DNA of 64,000 nucleotides from Paenibacillus sp. Root52 (GCF_001426865.1 NZ_LMFO01000001.1:855729-919728), one strand, 5' to 3'. Counted from the stretch's first letter, positions 52,483-62,225 are shown. The notes: generated from the sequence alone by a model not told the origin. A program made the numbers and translations.

Positions 52483-55400
52483 GGAATTATCCTTTCTACC
52501 TTCATAGGATCAAAACGAATATTGCGTAAGTCCTGATACGCTTCCTCAGGAGCCATCAGATCTGAGATGATATAGAACTGTGGTCTACTGAAATGCTGCT
52601 CGCCATCACGCAGGTCAAGTTCTTCCAAAACAACTGACGAAGCAATAAGGTTATTCACCCGTAAGTAAACAGCATCCATTTCAGGATGTGCCACGAAAGT
52701 GAGTCGTTCTTTGCGTTCTTGGGTGCTATATTGAATCATTCCGTTTCTAACATCAATCCCGTACTGTACTCTCCCAGCCTTGTAGGTAACTGATTCTCCA
52801 GCATCATTTTTCACATCAATTCTCATGTCAGTAAGTTCATTGCTTGCCCGGTAGAAGGATTGATTAGCATAACTGAAAGGTTTCAGCGGCACTCCCATAT
52901 TCTGCTCTATACGAGTGGTCGTAGCAAGCACAGGTACACCTGGTAGGGTTAAATAGTAATGATGAAGCACGAGGCCTCTTAATTTCGCATTCTCTTGAAT
53001 CGTGACACTCATTCTAATGCCTGACCAGACATTTCCTAGATTATCCTCAAGCTCTGTAAAGCATGCTGCACGTTCTTCTCCAAGGAGACTTGTAGTTGAT
53101 AGCCCATCTATTTGGGTAGAGATGCCACCAAGCCAAGGATTCCACCATGATTTTGGCTCAGGTTCAGGGTAAGAGGAATCTAGCCATTCTACACCATGAT
53201 GCTTCAGAGAAAATAAGGCTGGCGCAAAGGTATTGCTCGCTTGAAATTGGAGGACACCGTTGCTTACCGTAAGAACGTCACCATACTCTGTCTGATCCAA
53301 CTGATGATTAATCGGTTGATTCGAACCAGGAAATACCAACCGAGCTCGAGTTATCTCATACGTTTCCATATTCATCTGCAGTGACATCAAGTCTGCTTCT
53401 TGCCCATACTGCCAACTCATAGGTGTTACGATGCGATTCTTCTCTTGATCTATAGATACATGCTGTTTCTGTATTAACGCACTGCCTTTTTCAGTGGAGA
53501 GTGTAATTTCACCTTCGAGAAATGCATTTTTTTGCTCTGAGATCTCGACCTCCAGCGTGTCATGTAAAAAGGGATTACCATGATTCACCTTCGTCTGAAG
53601 CTGAGGAACAGACTCCAACTCTTCCGTAGCTTCATGACTCTGTGCAAAAGCGCGGAAATCACGCCAATTTTTCCATGTACCCAGCGCGATATGAATGGGT
53701 TGCGTCTCTAGGCGACCTCCTTGGGGGAAATGAAGCTCGTGCTCAATAGCAAAGGATCTGCCATCCACAATAAGCTGCTTATCTTTCGGCCAAGTGATGC
53801 CCCGCGTGGATTCTCCAACATCTGTGAAAATCCAATTTTCGGTCACATTGTCCAGTTGCCAATAATCTGCATTCGAGGCATCTGGCCCTTGTCTTACATC
53901 GACGTATTGGTTCTCATAGGGAATAACACTTATTCCAAATCCAAAATGAAAGCTTTCTTTCAGAAATAAAGGTTTCTTACGGGTGGTCATCGACTTGTTC
54001 TCTATGATGTGATGACGACTTATCGTGCCGTTGCTGTATAATTGGATGACCTGAACAAGTGTCACCGCGCTGGAGGTAAGATCATACTCAGCTTCGAGTA
54101 TCATCCCCTGCTCCTGTCGGTATGTTACCCGTGTTGCACGTGTCTTCTTAAATTCAGCAACATAAGGAAGACCCAATTGAGGAAAATTCAAATTAAATGT
54201 ACTTTCCTTCCCCTCATAGATCGATATATTATTGTTTATTTTGTTAAGATAAACCGAATATCTCCCGTTTGCAATGACCCAATCCTGCTCTGTTTCGCCC
54301 CCAAAAGCGGATTGAATGCCAGTGAATATTAGACTCGTCTCTTGCGAAAGGATTAAGGAATGTTCCTCACCGGATGCATGATATACGTCAAAGTGATGAT
54401 GCCAGATTCCATAGCTCAACAATTCAGCAACAAGGGAAACGGTTCGCCGACTCTTCGCTGGAACCTGAATTTGAACATCGGGTTGGCTAAAAGATAGGAC
54501 ATCATCGCATGGTAATTGAAATGCAAATACAGTATCCTCGTCATACTCATTTTCGATCGTGAAATCTAGCTCGATTGCATCACCGATATATAATGATCGT
54601 TCCGGAGCATGCGCCTTAACCTTCACAGGAAATTTCGGTTCAATCCCTAGCTTGAAGGTAGCTGCTCGTCCATTGATCAGCACTTCCGCTTCAACCACAG
54701 GGTGTGTCTGAAAAGCATTCTGTTCTTCTTGAATCGGATGAATCAGAAAGCTGCCCTCAATTCGTTCTTCTGTATCTACAGAGCGTGCGTCCTGAAGATC
54801 GAAGTCAATCTCTGAATTGCTTACGCCCTTCACTTCAATCGTAAGGGGCTTTCCAGTCTTATTTACAGCCTCATACATAATGTTGTAACTCGCACCAAAC
54901 GGCAGTTTATGTTCATGCAGAATTGTCGCTTGTACTAGATAGTCATTTGTTTCGATACGTCTTAATCCTCGTCCAGTGCGTTCATACTCCATTTTCAGAC
55001 TCACATCTGCCTTACGCCATTCATATGTAAAATAATCAAAACCACGCTCTTGTCTTCCATCTGGCTCAACCAGAATTTCACGTACACTATTCACGTACCA
55101 ATCGAGTTGTTCAAAATAAGGCTTAACCGCATCTGTTTGTAACACCGATGGGATCAGGTTCATTAGATGTGTGGTGTCGTCTCTTTTTTCCCAGAAAAAA
55201 CCACTCTTTTTATACGTAGGAACTGCTTTGATATTGCCTGGCCACGTATACAGATCCAGCCTTGGATATCCCAGCTTCAACGTCTGTTCAATAGCACGTA
55301 ACACAAGTCTCTTTCCAATTTTGTATCCATGATAATCGGGTCTTACATTTAGTAATGGAATATACAGCGCGCCTTTGTCCTCTTTATAATGAGAGAAGCT

Positions 55401-55610
55401 GCAATACCCAACGACCTCTTCACCAACAAGTGCCAGAAACACATGAAGATGCGTGCTGTGATGATGCTCTTGGAGGATAGTCTGTTCCGTCTGGAGGGAA
55501 TTATCACCACCCCAACTCTCGTGACTAGCATTCCACATATCCGCGATAGAACGTGCATATCGTGGCTCATATTCTACGATAGATATCGTCAACTCTTCTA
55601 TTTTGCTCAT
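52479..55610 (-). CDS. Large fusion: GNAT acetyltransferase plus long beta-sandwich region
   Basis: A 1043-residue protein without signal peptide. Residues about 9-150 are a GNAT domain with LLNVRPDYHGYKIGKRLVLRA (acetyl-CoA loop) and YKKSGFFWEK. The remaining nearly 900 residues are strand-rich, with NEW3/Ig-like spacing near 300-420 (IGDAIELDFTIENEYDED, VPAKSRRTVSLVAEL) and a mutarotase-like region (NGVLQFQASNTFAPALFSLKHHGVEWLD, HYYLTLPGVPVLATTTRIEQ). I know no characterised protein with this order. It is coupled to an amidohydrolase. Confidence 0.8.
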   Translation of the reverse strand: MSKIEELTISIVEYEPRYARSIADMWNASHESWGGDNSLQTEQTILQEHHHSTHLHVFLALVGEEVVGYCSFSHYKEDKGALYIPLLNVRPDYHGYKIGKRLVLRAIEQTLKLGYPRLDLYTWPGNIKAVPTYKKSGFFWEKRDDTTHLMNLIPSVLQTDAVKPYFEQLDWYVNSVREILVEPDGRQERGFDYFTYEWRKADVSLKMEYERTGRGLRRIETNDYLVQATILHEHKLPFGASYNIMYEAVNKTGKPLTIEVKGVSNSEIDFDLQDARSVDTEERIEGSFLIHPIQEEQNAFQTHPVVEAEVLINGRAATFKLGIEPKFPVKVKAHAPERSLYIGDAIELDFTIENEYDEDTVFAFQLPCDDVLSFSQPDVQIQVPAKSRRTVSLVAELLSYGIWHHHFDVYHASGEEHSLILSQETSLIFTGIQSAFGGETEQDWVIANGRYSVYLNKINNNISIYEGKESTFNLNFPQLGLPYVAEFKKTRATRVTYRQEQGMILEAEYDLTSSAVTLVQVIQLYSNGTISRHHIIENKSMTTRKKPLFLKESFHFGFGISVIPYENQYVDVRQGPDASNADYWQLDNVTENWIFTDVGESTRGITWPKDKQLIVDGRSFAIEHELHFPQGGRLETQPIHIALGTWKNWRDFRAFAQSHEATEELESVPQLQTKVNHGNPFLHDTLEVEISEQKNAFLEGEITLSTEKGSALIQKQHVSIDQEKNRIVTPMSWQYGQEADLMSLQMNMETYEITRARLVFPGSNQPINHQLDQTEYGDVLTVSNGVLQFQASNTFAPALFSLKHHGVEWLDSSYPEPEPKSWWNPWLGGISTQIDGLSTTSLLGEERAACFTELEDNLGNVWSGIRMSVTIQENAKLRGLVLHHYYLTLPGVPVLATTTRIEQNMGVPLKPFSYANQSFYRASNELTDMRIDVKNDAGESVTYKAGRVQYGIDVRNGMIQYSTQERKERLTFVAHPEMDAVYLRVNNLIASSVVLEELDLRDGEQHFSRPQFYIISDLMAPEEAYQDLRNIRFDPMKVERIIP

Positions 55611-55733
55611 CAGTATTCCCCTCCATGATCCACATGTCTGAAAAATTAGAATTATTTGCTATATCTTCTGTTGTATTCTATCATTTATGGTTATCGTGTT
55701 CAATTTACGAGATTCGCATAATGTCGTGAAAAA

Positions 55734-55756
55734 AGAGGCTGGCTTAGGCCACCCTC
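55734..55756 (-). terminator. Terminator of the FAD oxidoreductase gene
   Basis: GAGGCTGGC / GCCACCCTC imperfect stem with T6 following on the minus strand. Confidence 0.7.
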
Positions 55757-55769
55757 ATGTTAATGACTA

Positions 55770-56924
55770 TCATCTGTTTGTCGTATTCATATGCGGTAAA
55801 CGTGTGGCTTGCACGATATAGGATGCCAAGCTAGGCATCATCTGCACAAGTTTTGGATAATATACGTTAACTTTGGCAAAGGCCAGTTTTTGAATTGTTC
55901 TAGTCCGTTTAAGCAGTTGAGTGAATTCCTGATTCGCTGCCAAAATATACTCACTTGCCCACGCTTTATCATCCAGTTCACCTCGGAGATAACGGTCTGT
56001 GTACTGCGCACACAACAATGAAGAACGAAGTGCGATCGACATACCATCTCCACTTAGAGGTGGAATCATCATCATTGCATCACCAATATGAGGATATTGC
56101 GACCACGGCTCAGGTATGTTAGAGAGGTTTAGCGGTGCTATAGATACTTGCGTACCGGGAACAGCTTCTCCTTCAGCGAGTCGCTCTGCTAATCTTTGGT
56201 TGGTTCGGGATGCCGCATGTAATATATCAGGCACCGATGTTCCGCTTCCTTGTACCGTTTCCAGTGTCAACAATGCCGCCACATTGGTTTTCCCATTTTC
56301 AATCGGAGAGATGCCAACATATCCACCTTCGCAAAAGTACAACTCCACTCTAGGTGGGATCGTGATGCCAGTAAAATGAGATTTTATTCCTACATAGACG
56401 GTTTCATCCCGTAGATCCTCTGCAGACGGAACAACTCCCCGTGGCTTTTTGGTTCCATGTGCCCCGATAACCGCTTTAGCACGGTATTGAACAAGTTCTC
56501 CTGCTTGCTTAAACTGCACTTCGTAAAAGCCATCTTGCGGCTCTTGTATTTTCGTCACAGTTGATTTGGTTAATATCGTCGCTCCTGCTTCCAACGCTGC
56601 TTGATGCAAGATACGATCTAGCTCATAACGACTAATGCCGTAAGCATTGCCTGGTAAAGGCGCTTCAATCTCTCCTCCGTCAGGCATAATAATCTGCGCA
56701 TGATCCATCATTGTTGGCTGTAGCTTCTGTTCTAGAAGATGAATATCTAGGTATTCCAACATCTCCTTGGTCTCAGGAGACATGAATTCACCACATGTTT
56801 TGTGACGGGGAAATTCTTGACTATCCATCAAAATCACTTCATGCCCTTGCTTCGCAAGTTGCAATGCGCAGGTACTGCCAGCAATCCCTGCTCCAATGAT
56901 GATGACGTCAACTTGTTTGGACAC
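55770..56924 (-). CDS. FAD-dependent oxidoreductase (geranylgeranyl reductase/hydroxylase-like)
   Basis: A 384-residue flavoprotein. The FAD motif DVIIIGAGIAGSTCALQLAKQG is at residues 6-27, RYELDR and the GD motif HIGDAMMMIPPLSGDGMSIAL near 285-305. It belongs to the group 1 flavin monooxygenase/GGR-like superfamily found beside type III polyketide synthases. It likely oxidises or reduces the polyketide lipid product. Located 150 nt after the methyltransferase on the same strand. Confidence 0.87.
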   Translation of the reverse strand: MSKQVDVIIIGAGIAGSTCALQLAKQGHEVILMDSQEFPRHKTCGEFMSPETKEMLEYLDIHLLEQKLQPTMMDHAQIIMPDGGEIEAPLPGNAYGISRYELDRILHQAALEAGATILTKSTVTKIQEPQDGFYEVQFKQAGELVQYRAKAVIGAHGTKKPRGVVPSAEDLRDETVYVGIKSHFTGITIPPRVELYFCEGGYVGISPIENGKTNVAALLTLETVQGSGTSVPDILHAASRTNQRLAERLAEGEAVPGTQVSIAPLNLSNIPEPWSQYPHIGDAMMMIPPLSGDGMSIALRSSLLCAQYTDRYLRGELDDKAWASEYILAANQEFTQLLKRTRTIQKLAFAKVNVYYPKLVQMMPSLASYIVQATRLPHMNTTNR

Positions 56925-57074
56925 GATTACACCTGCCCTTCCTACTTAGAGTTCCACTTCCTCTAATCTAAAGACAGACATCTAGAGGATGTTATCAATA
57001 TAGCTTCAGATCAGAACATGATAAGAGAACACCTCTTCGAGCAATTTAGAAGTAACTTGCCTTATCATTTTTTC

Positions 57075-57806
57075 CTAGGATAGTGTCTTGACCGCATCAT
57101 TCGGAATAACAACAGAATAACGAAACAGAGGTTTCCAACTGTAACTCATCGTATGATGGTTGAGCTTCTGCTTCAGTTCCTGCCAATCCTTGCCTGTGAA
57201 GCCTTTAGCAACGGATAGTGGGCCATCATGCCGAATGTAGCGATTGCGTGAGATTAAGCGTGTTGTAATCCACACAGCCGTATAGGACACCGGATGGCGA
57301 TGTATATCATTAATGACCACACCGTATCTGGAGATACGCAGCATCTGGGAGACGATATCAATCAATTGTTGGCCATCAAAGTGATGTACAAATTGAGATC
57401 CTGTTACAATGTCAGCGGAGCCATCAGGTAAATCCATGACATCTGCACGTTGCACAATGACTCTCGGTTCATTTTGAAATAGTCGCCTTGCCTCCACACA
57501 TGCCTCTTCTGTCATATCGATGAGTGTAATGTGCAGTTTAACGCCTTTTTTGTCAGACCAACGGAGTAACTTCTCATTCACATCTCCTGAACCAGCGCCA
57601 ACATCCATAATGTGAAGCTCATCAGGGCAACCGATCTCTTTCCATAGTTTCTCGACACCAGATAGGGTGGGACCAGGAGCAGCGAATATTTTGTTCAGTC
57701 GCCTCAAGTGTTTGAGTGCTTCCCTTAAATCGTTACCACCCATAGAGAAATCATCCATAAGTTCATCCTCACGTGCTCTGATGGACAATGTTCTAAAGAA
57801 GGGCAT
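57075..57806 (-). CDS. SAM-dependent methyltransferase of the type III PKS cluster
   Basis: A 243-residue class I methyltransferase. Motif I is IMDVGAGSGDVNEKLL, with DGSADIVTGSQFVHHF as motif IV and post-motif. The N-terminus REDELMDDFSMGGNDLREALKHLRRLNKI is typical of the partner methyltransferase seen next to bacterial type III PKS genes. AAGGAGG lies upstream of the ATG at 57806, so it overlaps the PKS stop by 14 nt. It probably methylates the polyketide product. Confidence 0.88.
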   Translation of the reverse strand: MPFFRTLSIRAREDELMDDFSMGGNDLREALKHLRRLNKIFAAPGPTLSGVEKLWKEIGCPDELHIMDVGAGSGDVNEKLLRWSDKKGVKLHITLIDMTEEACVEARRLFQNEPRVIVQRADVMDLPDGSADIVTGSQFVHHFDGQQLIDIVSQMLRISRYGVVINDIHRHPVSYTAVWITTRLISRNRYIRHDGPLSVAKGFTGKDWQELKQKLNHHTMSYSWKPLFRYSVVIPNDAVKTLS

Positions 57807-58953
57807 GATCCTTTTCCTCCTTAACGGCTGGAGAGAACGCAGGTACATAGGTGAACTTCATAAGCTCGGCGGTTAGACCTGGTCCAAATGCCATCGCAAC
57901 ACCCTCGGTAGAAGGTTTCTGCCCGGTAGCCATCTCTGCGCGCATTGCTTTTAGCACAAACAGAATTGTGTTGGAAGACAGATTACCGACCGTTCTAAGA
58001 ATTTCCCGGCTATACTTCGTTTGTTCATCTTCCAGATTCATCACATTCTGCACAGCATCCACGATGCCTCTTCCTCCCGGGTGAATAGCCCAGAGTTCAG
58101 GTAATTCTTCGCTCTGAAGTAGCTGTCTAAGTTCTTCCTCAAGATGAACGCCTAATAGTTTAGGGATGCGAGGGGACAAATACAGATCATATCCGTGGTT
58201 ACCTACCTCCCAAGTCATATCCTCCGTGGAGTCTGGCAGAAGAACAGAATATCCTGTTCCTAGATCAAGATAGTGTAGGTCCTGGGACTGTGGTGCACCT
58301 ACGATACAGGCTGATGCTCCGTCACCGAATAACGATGCTGAGAATAACGATTCTCTTTCTTTCACCGGCTGAAAATGTAGAGTACACAATTCCACACAGA
58401 CGATTAATACTTGTGATCCGGGTGCACCTTGCACGATATCCCGAGCCATTTGAATCGCTTTCAAACCAGCTGCACATCCATGAAAAATGAGAGGCATCCG
58501 ATTAACACGAGGTGATAATCCCAGTTGTGGAATCAGCAAAACGTCCAGACCAGGTGAATACTGTCCTGTACAACTGACTGTGATCAGATGTGTGATTTTA
58601 TCTGGAGACATATTCGCATCCTGCAATGCTTTCTGGGCAGCTTCAATGCCTAACGGAAGAGCTTCCTGTTTATATGTATTCATTCGTTCTTTGGTTGTGG
58701 GAATATCCGATTCATCGGTGGAGGGAAGATAACGACAATGTTCGAGTGTGCCGAGGTAGCTGGGTTCAACGGTGTAACGCGTGTCTACCCCGCAGGATTT
58801 AAATACCCGTTTCGCAAAACGAGCAAGATCTGACCGATCATGAAGAGAAGAAGCAATAAGATCAGCGATATCAGTCTGTGATACAGAATGAACGGGCAAT
58901 GCCGTTCCCATTCCCAGGATAGCTGCACTGGATAAGTTCATGGAATGATTCAT
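57793..58953 (-). CDS. Type III polyketide synthase (chalcone/stilbene-synthase-like)
   Basis: A 386-residue thiolase-fold enzyme. Catalytic residues are Cys160 (FHGCAAGLKA), His291 (WAIHPGGRGIVDA) and Asn324 (VGNLSSNTILF). It extends an acyl-CoA starter with malonyl-CoA to alkylpyrones or alkylresorcinols in related bacteria such as Bacillus. First gene of a three-gene unit with a methyltransferase (overlapping) and a FAD oxidoreductase. GGGGG is near the ATG. Starter and product cannot be predicted here. Confidence 0.92.
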   Translation of the reverse strand: MNHSMNLSSAAILGMGTALPVHSVSQTDIADLIASSLHDRSDLARFAKRVFKSCGVDTRYTVEPSYLGTLEHCRYLPSTDESDIPTTKERMNTYKQEALPLGIEAAQKALQDANMSPDKITHLITVSCTGQYSPGLDVLLIPQLGLSPRVNRMPLIFHGCAAGLKAIQMARDIVQGAPGSQVLIVCVELCTLHFQPVKERESLFSASLFGDGASACIVGAPQSQDLHYLDLGTGYSVLLPDSTEDMTWEVGNHGYDLYLSPRIPKLLGVHLEEELRQLLQSEELPELWAIHPGGRGIVDAVQNVMNLEDEQTKYSREILRTVGNLSSNTILFVLKAMRAEMATGQKPSTEGVAMAFGPGLTAELMKFTYVPAFSPAVKEEKDHALL

Positions 58954-59239
58954 GAGGAACCCCCTTCTATTGGAAGAAATACATCCTTTTATGAATACCT
59001 ATTACCCAATCCCAAGGTGCCGTAATCTTGAACCTATACCAGCTACTTTATTCCTTTTCCTCATATTCCATTCCGTTTCTATAATGAATCATCTGGAGTT
59101 ATATGAATTACGCCAAATATCGACTCGTATGGAATTGGAACTCTATGCAATTTTTGCTATACTACGGTAAACTAGATTTCTAGATTTTGTTAATGTATGT
59201 TGTCACGAATAATGTGAGAGTTGGAGGTTATAATCAATC

Positions 59240-60514
59240 ATGCTTTATAAGAAAATAATGAAAACTACCGCGGCAACCGTGCTTGCCTTCTCGTTACTTG
59301 GCACTCTTCCGAATCTATCAAACATTTCGGCTGCACCAGCAATAACCGTCAAACTGGACAATATCGCTCTGAAGTTTGATGCAGCACCCCGTATAGAAAA
59401 AGGCGTCACCTACGTTCCGTTCCGGACAGTCGGGGAATCGCTAGGTATTGGTATCCAGTGGAATAGTAAGACACAGACGGTCAAAGCCGTTGGCAAGGTA
59501 AAAGGACAGACAACCGAGGTATTGCTTCAGGTAGGTAGTTCCACGGCAACGGTTAATGGCAAAAAAGTTAAACTCGCTGCTGCACCCGTCCAAAGAGAAG
59601 GTCGTGTACTCATCCCGTTAAGCTCATTCAGCAGTCAATTCGGAGTTGGTGTGAAATGGGATCAATCCACACGAACCGTATCTCTTGTCTCGCCGCAGCG
59701 CGAGATGCATTTAAGAGCGTTCTATGCGGTGAGAGCTTTCCATGAAATAGATCTTGTGTCTACCATGAACTCCGTTTTGTTTGGCTGGAGTCGGATTGAT
59801 CGTGAAGGACAATTCACCCTTCAGGGAGATGAATACAACTTCCCTGCTGCAGCCGGTGACATTACACCACAATCCATTGTTGCAGATGCGGCAGATCAAG
59901 ATATTAAACCTTATCTCATGGTTTATGCTCTTGATGGTAACGGTGAATTAACGAAGGTATTAAGTGACAGTAGTTTGCGGAAGAAGTCGATTGAAGGGAT
60001 TAGTACGGCGGTTGTGGAGAATGGATTCGGCGGAGTTGTCCTTGACTTTGAAGGATTGGGCTTCAAATTAGATCCGGTGCAGCAGCAGAAGTTGCTGAAT
60101 AATTATGTTAAAGAATTAAGAGCTTCCCTAGGAGCAGACATCTCCCTATCATTAGCGGTGCCTCCATTAAATAGTGCATATAAGGGTTATGATTACAAAA
60201 CACTCGCTGCCACAGCCGATGATCTGATCATCATGGCTTATCAGTTCAATCCTGTTGGTACCGACGCCCAAGTACCTGAACCTAACAGCCTTGTGCAGAA
60301 AGCAATTGAGTTAGCGCTGCAAGCAGGTGTCCCGAAGGAAAAACTGTTGCTAGGTATAAGCTTAAATAGTGAAACCCCATCTTCTGTTGATGATAAGCTC
60401 GGACTCGCAAAACGTTATGATCTGAAAGGCGCAGCGTTCTGGCGTCTAGGTTTGTTCCGTCTCTACAACGATCAGATGGAAGATGCTGTGGGTGCTTCTG
60501 TAGTTAAAGAATAA
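59240..60514 (+). CDS. Secreted stalk-domain plus GH18-like protein
   Basis: A 424-residue protein. A signal peptide (TAATVLAFSLLGTLPN...ISAA) precedes a stalk domain to about 150 (GVTYVPFRTVGESLGIGIQW, GRVLIPLSSFSSQFGVGVKW). A GH18-like barrel follows with FGGVVLDFEGLG, where Glu271 is the candidate acid, and LIIMAYQFNPVG. It is related to cell-wall or spore peptidoglycan glycosidases such as YdhD and YaaH. The full DxxDxDxE motif is reduced (VVLDFE), so activity is uncertain. GGAGG precedes the ATG; a terminator follows. Confidence 0.87.
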   Translation: MLYKKIMKTTAATVLAFSLLGTLPNLSNISAAPAITVKLDNIALKFDAAPRIEKGVTYVPFRTVGESLGIGIQWNSKTQTVKAVGKVKGQTTEVLLQVGSSTATVNGKKVKLAAAPVQREGRVLIPLSSFSSQFGVGVKWDQSTRTVSLVSPQREMHLRAFYAVRAFHEIDLVSTMNSVLFGWSRIDREGQFTLQGDEYNFPAAAGDITPQSIVADAADQDIKPYLMVYALDGNGELTKVLSDSSLRKKSIEGISTAVVENGFGGVVLDFEGLGFKLDPVQQQKLLNNYVKELRASLGADISLSLAVPPLNSAYKGYDYKTLAATADDLIIMAYQFNPVGTDAQVPEPNSLVQKAIELALQAGVPKEKLLLGISLNSETPSSVDDKLGLAKRYDLKGAAFWRLGLFRLYNDQMEDAVGASVVKE

Positions 60515-60557
60515 GTGTTTTTATAAACATTTAGGACATTAAGCTAGATATGACGTG

Positions 60558-60596
60558 AGAGAGCATCGCTTCTTTTAAGAAGAGATGCTCTCTTAT
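60558..60596 (+). terminator. Terminator of the GH18-like gene
   Basis: AGAGAGCATC / GATGCTCTCT stem with a T-containing tail, 44 nt after the stop. Confidence 0.8.
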
Positions 60597-60669
60597 TGTA
60601 TACCCTTACCGCATCAGACGAAATGACCACCGATAGAATCCATTGACCGTATATTTTTTCTAATTAGGC

Positions 60670-61041
60670 TTAATGTATTCTACCTATACTTCTATCGGCT
60701 TCGATTTGAAGTTGTGTCGTTGTTAGACCCATATATTTCTGAGCGGTTGTTAGAATCGATCTATCGTTACCGAGTACCTCTAATGCCGTAATTGATAAAA
60801 GATTTATCAAATGAGCATCTCCACAAGTAGATACTTCTTCAAAGTATGCAAAAATACGTTTAATCAAATCAATGTTTGTTTCCTCTTTTAACAATACTAA
60901 AATCTCGGGCATGAAGATGTCCTCAATAATTATAGTTTCAAGTACTTCGCCGTATGTAGTAATTGATTCTCTAAATGCAGCATCTGATGATGGTAAGAAA
61001 TCTATCATTTTTCTAAAGAATTCTTCTGATTTCACATTCAT
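60670..61041 (-). CDS. Candidate immunity protein, DUF7674-like
   Basis: A 123-residue helical protein. The pattern EEFFRKMIDFLPSSDAAF, GEVLETIIIEDIFMPEI and FAYFEEVSTCGDAHLINLLSITALEVLG resembles small helical domains (DUF7674-like) found in immunity arrays. It starts 37 nt after the stop of the 61079 gene, with AAAGGA upstream of ATG 61041; the longer frame to 61119 is unlikely. Role as immunity is inferred from the neighbourhood. Confidence 0.65.
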   Translation of the reverse strand: MNVKSEEFFRKMIDFLPSSDAAFRESITTYGEVLETIIIEDIFMPEILVLLKEETNIDLIKRIFAYFEEVSTCGDAHLINLLSITALEVLGNDRSILTTAQKYMGLTTTQLQIEADRSIGRIH

Positions 61042-61078
61042 AGTTACCAATTCCTTTACTAAAATAGTAGTATGACAC

Positions 61079-61591
61079 TTAAGCATTTGCTGGGTATTGA
61101 CACCAGGGTAAAAGGACATTTATCTTCTGGGGTTTGGCATTAACAAAATTATCAAACCAGTTGTTAAACGGATAGTATCCTTCATTCTTGATTTCTAGCC
61201 CAGCATTATTCATGAAGAACTCGCCACCACATTCTAATAAATTTATTAAAGGTTCATACACGCTTAAATACTGACTCGCTTCAGGAGACTTGTCTGCATA
61301 TTTTGCTAATTGCAAATACCAAGCTACTATATTTTTTATACTCTCATTATTTTCAAAAACCATTAACATATCCTTATTGTAAAAAGTAGAAATTTCTAAA
61401 TCCCCTTCAGTATCTCCCAATAAATAAGGTATATTTGAAAAAGCAGGTGATTTAGGTCTTATTTGATTCATTTTGTAAAACTGAGATAATCTTCTCAGAT
61501 ACTCATATCCAAAGTAACTTCCTTTAGTGAATCTACGTTCATTTTTCCAATTTATATTGTTTATTTTTGAAACGGCTGCTTCTAGAGTCAT
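61079..61591 (-). CDS. Candidate immunity-type protein of a toxin locus
   Basis: A 170-residue acidic soluble protein. I do not recognise the family. It has a long helix-rich middle (NNESIKNIVAWYLQLAKYA) and a proline-poor, aromatic C-terminus (GYYPFNNWFDNFVNAKPQKI). The ATG at 61591 has GGAG 8 nt upstream; a GTG at 61600 is an alternative. It follows the broken toxin module and is lower in G+C than the genes to the left, as is common for exchangeable immunity genes. Confidence 0.6.
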   Translation of the reverse strand: MTLEAAVSKINNINWKNERRFTKGSYFGYEYLRRLSQFYKMNQIRPKSPAFSNIPYLLGDTEGDLEISTFYNKDMLMVFENNESIKNIVAWYLQLAKYADKSPEASQYLSVYEPLINLLECGGEFFMNNAGLEIKNEGYYPFNNWFDNFVNAKPQKINVLLPWCQYPANA

Positions 61592-61707
61592 TACTTCCAC
61601 TCCACATTAATAATTGTGAACTAAGTAATCTAAATATGTATCCACTCTTATGTCCATAGTCAGATGCATCCAAGGTTTTATTACTTATATCAAGTGCTTC
61701 CTTTTTA
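61539..61707 (-). pseudogene. Short frame fused to the broken toxin module
   Basis: Right after the module's stop, an offset frame reads HLKKEALDISNKTLDASDYG, HKSGYIFRLLSSQLLMWSG, and on to a stop at 61539, overlapping the next gene by about 50 nt. It may be the tail of a lost toxin or immunity gene joined at the recombination point. No function assigned. Confidence 0.35.
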
Positions 61708-61738
61708 AGGTGAGCCATCCATGGCGAGCTTTGAACCG

Positions 61739-61876
61739 GGAAGGCGATTCTTCGCACGATTCAGCGTATCAGAAGCATAATCCGTGATGTTACCCGCTGT
61801 TTTATTCGGAAGGCGATTCTTCGCACGATTCAGCGTATCAGAAGCATAATCCGTGATGTTACCCGCTGTTTTATTC
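61739..61876. repeat. 69-bp perfect tandem duplication inside the toxin module
   Basis: Units 61739-61807 and 61808-61876 are identical and in frame (23 residues each, NKTAGNITDYASDTLNRAKN plus RLP). The other module copy has only one unit. Confidence 0.9.
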
Positions 61877-62089
61877 AAGTTCGTCTTCGCTTGTTGTTTC
61901 CACGCCGTCCAGTTACTATCTAGTGCCGACATGTTTTTACTATTAATCAGCTTATCCGCGGCTTTATTCAACCCATGTTTGGCCAAGATCGCCAGATTGA
62001 CGAACATCAGAGCGACTCCGAGATCATCCAGCATCTTCTGATCCATTCCAAGAAACTTAGGATTGGTGTACGCGTTTCCGTTCTTCAGG

Positions 62090-62225
62090 TCATTCAGTTT
62101 CTGGACATTCACGACAATCATCGTTGCACCTATAGCTGCATCTGCAGCAGCTAGGACTCATTCAGTTTCTGGACATTCACGACAATCATCGTTGCACCTA
62201 TAGCTGCATCTGCAGCAGCTAGGAC
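62090..62225. repeat. 68-bp perfect tandem duplication at the module start
   Basis: Units 62090-62157 and 62158-62225 are identical. Since 68 is not a multiple of 3, the duplication shifts the reading frame (the upstream frame ends at NVQKLNES then stop). Confidence 0.9.

Noticed and set aside
52479..55610. Two separate genes read through by error (GNAT and a beta protein)
   Set aside because: There is no internal ribosome site or composition change near residue 150, and the reading frame is open for 1043 codons, so a true fusion is the simpler reading.
61739..62225. CRISPR-like tandem repeats
   Set aside because: Only two adjacent copies each, without spacers, with 68-69-bp units that lie inside a toxin coding module.
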